Source: Coriobacteriia bacterium
GTDB lineage: Bacteria > Actinomycetota > Coriobacteriia > Anaerosomatales > JAENZW01
Assembly (NCBI GenBank): GCA_029858605.1
Contig: JAOUET010000075.1
Location: 1-8,436, forward strand
Direction: 5' to 3'
DNA: 8,436 bases
Positions 6,893 through 8,436 of the stretch are shown piece after piece. The position numbers and the translations under genes were made by a program. The stretch's first letter is position 1. Every line of letters starts with the position of its first letter. The notes below the pieces were generated by a model. The model was given only the letters and a program-made list of their open reading frames with translations, was not told where the DNA came from and did not search any database.

Positions 6893-7390
6893 ATGGCCAA
6901 GGACCAGAGTTTCGATGTCGTATCGCAGGTCGACATGCAAGAGGTCGACAACGCCGTCCACCAGGCCTCGAAGGAGATCGCGCAGCGATACGACCTCAAG
7001 GACAGCGGGTCCAGCGTCGCGCTCGACAAAGCCGACGGCAGCGTCACGGTCGGCGCGCCGAGTGACTTCGTGGCGCGGCAGGTTGTCGACATTCTTGCGG
7101 GCAAGCTCGTACGACGCCACATCGACTTGAAGGCCCTTGCCTGGGGAGATCCGGAGTCTGCGTCCGGCGGCACGGTACGCGTGACGGCTCGGATCATCAA
7201 CGGGATCGAGGCGGAGATCGCCCGCAAGATCAACAAGGACATCAGGGATGCCAAGTTCAAGGTCAAGGTTCAGATAGAGGGCGAGAAGCTGAGAGTCTTC
7301 TCGCCGAAGCGCGACGAGTTGCAGGCCGTCATCGGCTTCCTCAAAGAGAAGGACTACGGCATCCCGCTTCAGTACGCGAACTACCGCTAG
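6893..7390 (+). CDS. yajQ: YajQ family nucleotide-binding protein (UPF0234)
   Basis: The 165-residue product matches the YajQ family in length and sequence across its whole span. FDVVSQVDMQEVDNAV near 7-22 is the hallmark opening, followed by QRYDLKD, a region near 57-80 with DFVARQVVDIL and KLVRR, and the closing DELQAVIGFLKEKDYGIPLQYANYR pattern, of which FLKEKDYG and PLQYANYR are clearest. The fold is known to consist of two RNA-recognition-like domains. Members have been reported to bind tRNA or nucleotides, and in Xanthomonas and Pseudomonas to bind cyclic di-GMP; the role here is unknown. It is predicted cytoplasmic, with no signal or membrane segment. ATG 6893 has GGGAG 7 nt upstream. 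It lies between rodZ (15-nt gap) and rimO (13-nt gap), so it is likely co-transcribed. Confidence -1.
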   Translation: MAKDQSFDVVSQVDMQEVDNAVHQASKEIAQRYDLKDSGSSVALDKADGSVTVGAPSDFVARQVVDILAGKLVRRHIDLKALAWGDPESASGGTVRVTARIINGIEAEIARKINKDIRDAKFKVKVQIEGEKLRVFSPKRDELQAVIGFLKEKDYGIPLQYANYR

Positions 7391-7403
7391 CCGTCTGACA
7401 GGC

Positions 7404-8436
7404 ATGTCTTCGAAATCACCACGGGTCCACTTCATTGCCCTGGGCTGTCCGAAGAGCGAGGTGGACACGGACCGCATGCGTGCCCTTGTCGCTTCTTCGG
7501 CCTATGAGGTCGCAAGCGATCTCGATTCCGCCGACATCGCAATCGTCATTACCTGCGGATTCATCAAACCGGCCGTCGAGGAGTCGATCGAGGCCATCTT
7601 CGAACTCGCGGAATGGCGAGACCAGACGTCGGGCAGACACCTCGTGGTAGCGGGATGCCTCCCGTCACGGTACGGCGTCGAGCTCGAGACATCCCTGACC
7701 GAGGTCGACGCCTTCATCCCGGTCGCCGAGGAAGCCAGCCTGCTCGACGTGTTGGAGCGCCTCACATCCGCACCCGGCCAATCCCGCACGGGACCGGTGC
7801 GAACCGATGCGAAGCCGAGCGCGTACTTGCAGATCTCCGACGGGTGTTCTCGCCACTGTTCGTACTGCACGATCCCGTCGATTCGCGGGCCGTACCGGTC
7901 ACGCGCTCTCGGTGACATCGCCAACGAAGCGAGACAGCTCGTCGAAAGCGGCGCAAAGGAGATAGTCCTCATCGGACAGGACACCGGCGCCTACGGACGA
8001 GATCTAGATCCCGACACCGCCTTGCCGGATGTGCTTCGAACGCTTTCCGACATCGACGACCTGGCGTGGCTCCGCATCATGTATCTGCAACCCGAAGGGG
8101 TCTCCGACAGGCTTCTCGATACGATGGCTACCCTGCCGAAGGTGTGCCGATACGCGGACATGCCTCTGCAACACGTCGTTCCCGAGATGCTCGAGGCCAT
8201 GAACCGGTCCGGGTCGGCGGACGAGTATCTCGCCCTGATAGGCAGAGTGCGCGAAGCGATGCCAGACATCGCTCTGCGTACGTCGCTCATCGCAGGCTTC
8301 CCCGGCGAGAAGGACGCAGATGTCGAAGCGCTGCTGGCCTTCCTGCGCGAAGCCGATTTCGACTACGTCGGCGTCTTTCCGTTCTCGCCCGAGGAAGGCA
8401 CGCCGGCCGCCGCACTGCCACACCTCCCGCCCGAGC
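7404..8436 (+). CDS. rimO: Ribosomal protein S12 methylthiotransferase RimO (3' end outside window)
   Basis: RimO is a radical-SAM enzyme that adds a methylthio group to a conserved aspartate of ribosomal protein S12. The window holds 344 codons; the rest, expected to be the C-terminal TRAM domain of roughly 90-100 residues, lies outside. The N-terminal MTTase domain has its three cluster cysteines at Cys15 (ALGCPK), Cys51 (ITCGFI) and Cys85 (AGCLPSRY). The radical-SAM motif is CSRHCSYC at 148-155 (Cys148, Cys152, Cys155), followed by TIPSIRGPYRSR. DMPLQH at 252-257, RTSLIAGFPGE at 292-302 and VFPFSPEEGTPA near 324-335 are typical. TCGFI rather than the TCAIR-type sequence of MiaB points to RimO. 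ATG 7404 opens seven residues before the conserved HFIALGCPK strand. Its ribosome binding site is weak (ACAGG just before ATG), so it may rely on translation running on from yajQ, which stops 13 nt earlier. Confidence -1.
   Translation, partial: MSSKSPRVHFIALGCPKSEVDTDRMRALVASSAYEVASDLDSADIAIVITCGFIKPAVEESIEAIFELAEWRDQTSGRHLVVAGCLPSRYGVELETSLTEVDAFIPVAEEASLLDVLERLTSAPGQSRTGPVRTDAKPSAYLQISDGCSRHCSYCTIPSIRGPYRSRALGDIANEARQLVESGAKEIVLIGQDTGAYGRDLDPDTALPDVLRTLSDIDDLAWLRIMYLQPEGVSDRLLDTMATLPKVCRYADMPLQHVVPEMLEAMNRSGSADEYLALIGRVREAMPDIALRTSLIAGFPGEKDADVEALLAFLREADFDYVGVFPFSPEEGTPAAALPHLPPE

Overview
The window is a high-GC stretch of bacterial chromosome that is almost entirely coding. All eight genes read left to right on the + strand. 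Both ends cut a gene: the 3' end of an aspartate kinase at the left, and the 5' three quarters or so of rimO at the right. Gaps between genes run from 0 to 102 nt, so nothing longer than 300 bases lacks a gene. I saw no tRNA, rRNA, mobile element, CRISPR array or intrinsic terminator.

Layout: aspartate kinase C-terminus (1-288), dapA (329-1225), RNase J (1328-2998), uppP (3002-3802), ftsK/spoIIIE (3815-6058), a rodZ-like membrane HTH protein (6059-6877), yajQ (6893-7390) and rimO (7404 to the window end). The dapG-dapA-rnj-...-ftsK/spoIIIE order is the one known from Bacillus, and dapA-rnj-...-ftsK is also known from mycobacteria. GC content, the FtsK gamma-domain sequence (GYARAGR) and the mix of Bacillus-like gene order with rodZ, yajQ and rimO suggest a deep-branching actinobacterium, perhaps of Coriobacteriia type. 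That placement is inference, not a measured result.

The genes look like one housekeeping transcription unit. Aspartate kinase and DapA carry carbon into diaminopimelate and lysine, and so into the peptidoglycan cross-link. UppP regenerates the undecaprenyl phosphate that carries peptidoglycan precursors. The RodZ-like protein probably helps organise cell shape, and FtsK couples chromosome segregation to division. RNase J handles RNA turnover, YajQ is a small nucleotide-binding protein, and RimO modifies ribosomal protein S12. Several junctions are translationally tight: ftsK stops and rodZ starts with no base between them, and rnj and uppP are 3 nt apart.

I did not find a clearly new system. 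The points most worth a second look are a perfect hairpin and a distant Shine-Dalgarno before rnj, competing small hairpins before dapA built on an 11-nt direct repeat, the apparent loss of the lysine-binding residues in DapA, and substitutions at FtsK gamma positions that read DNA in E. coli.
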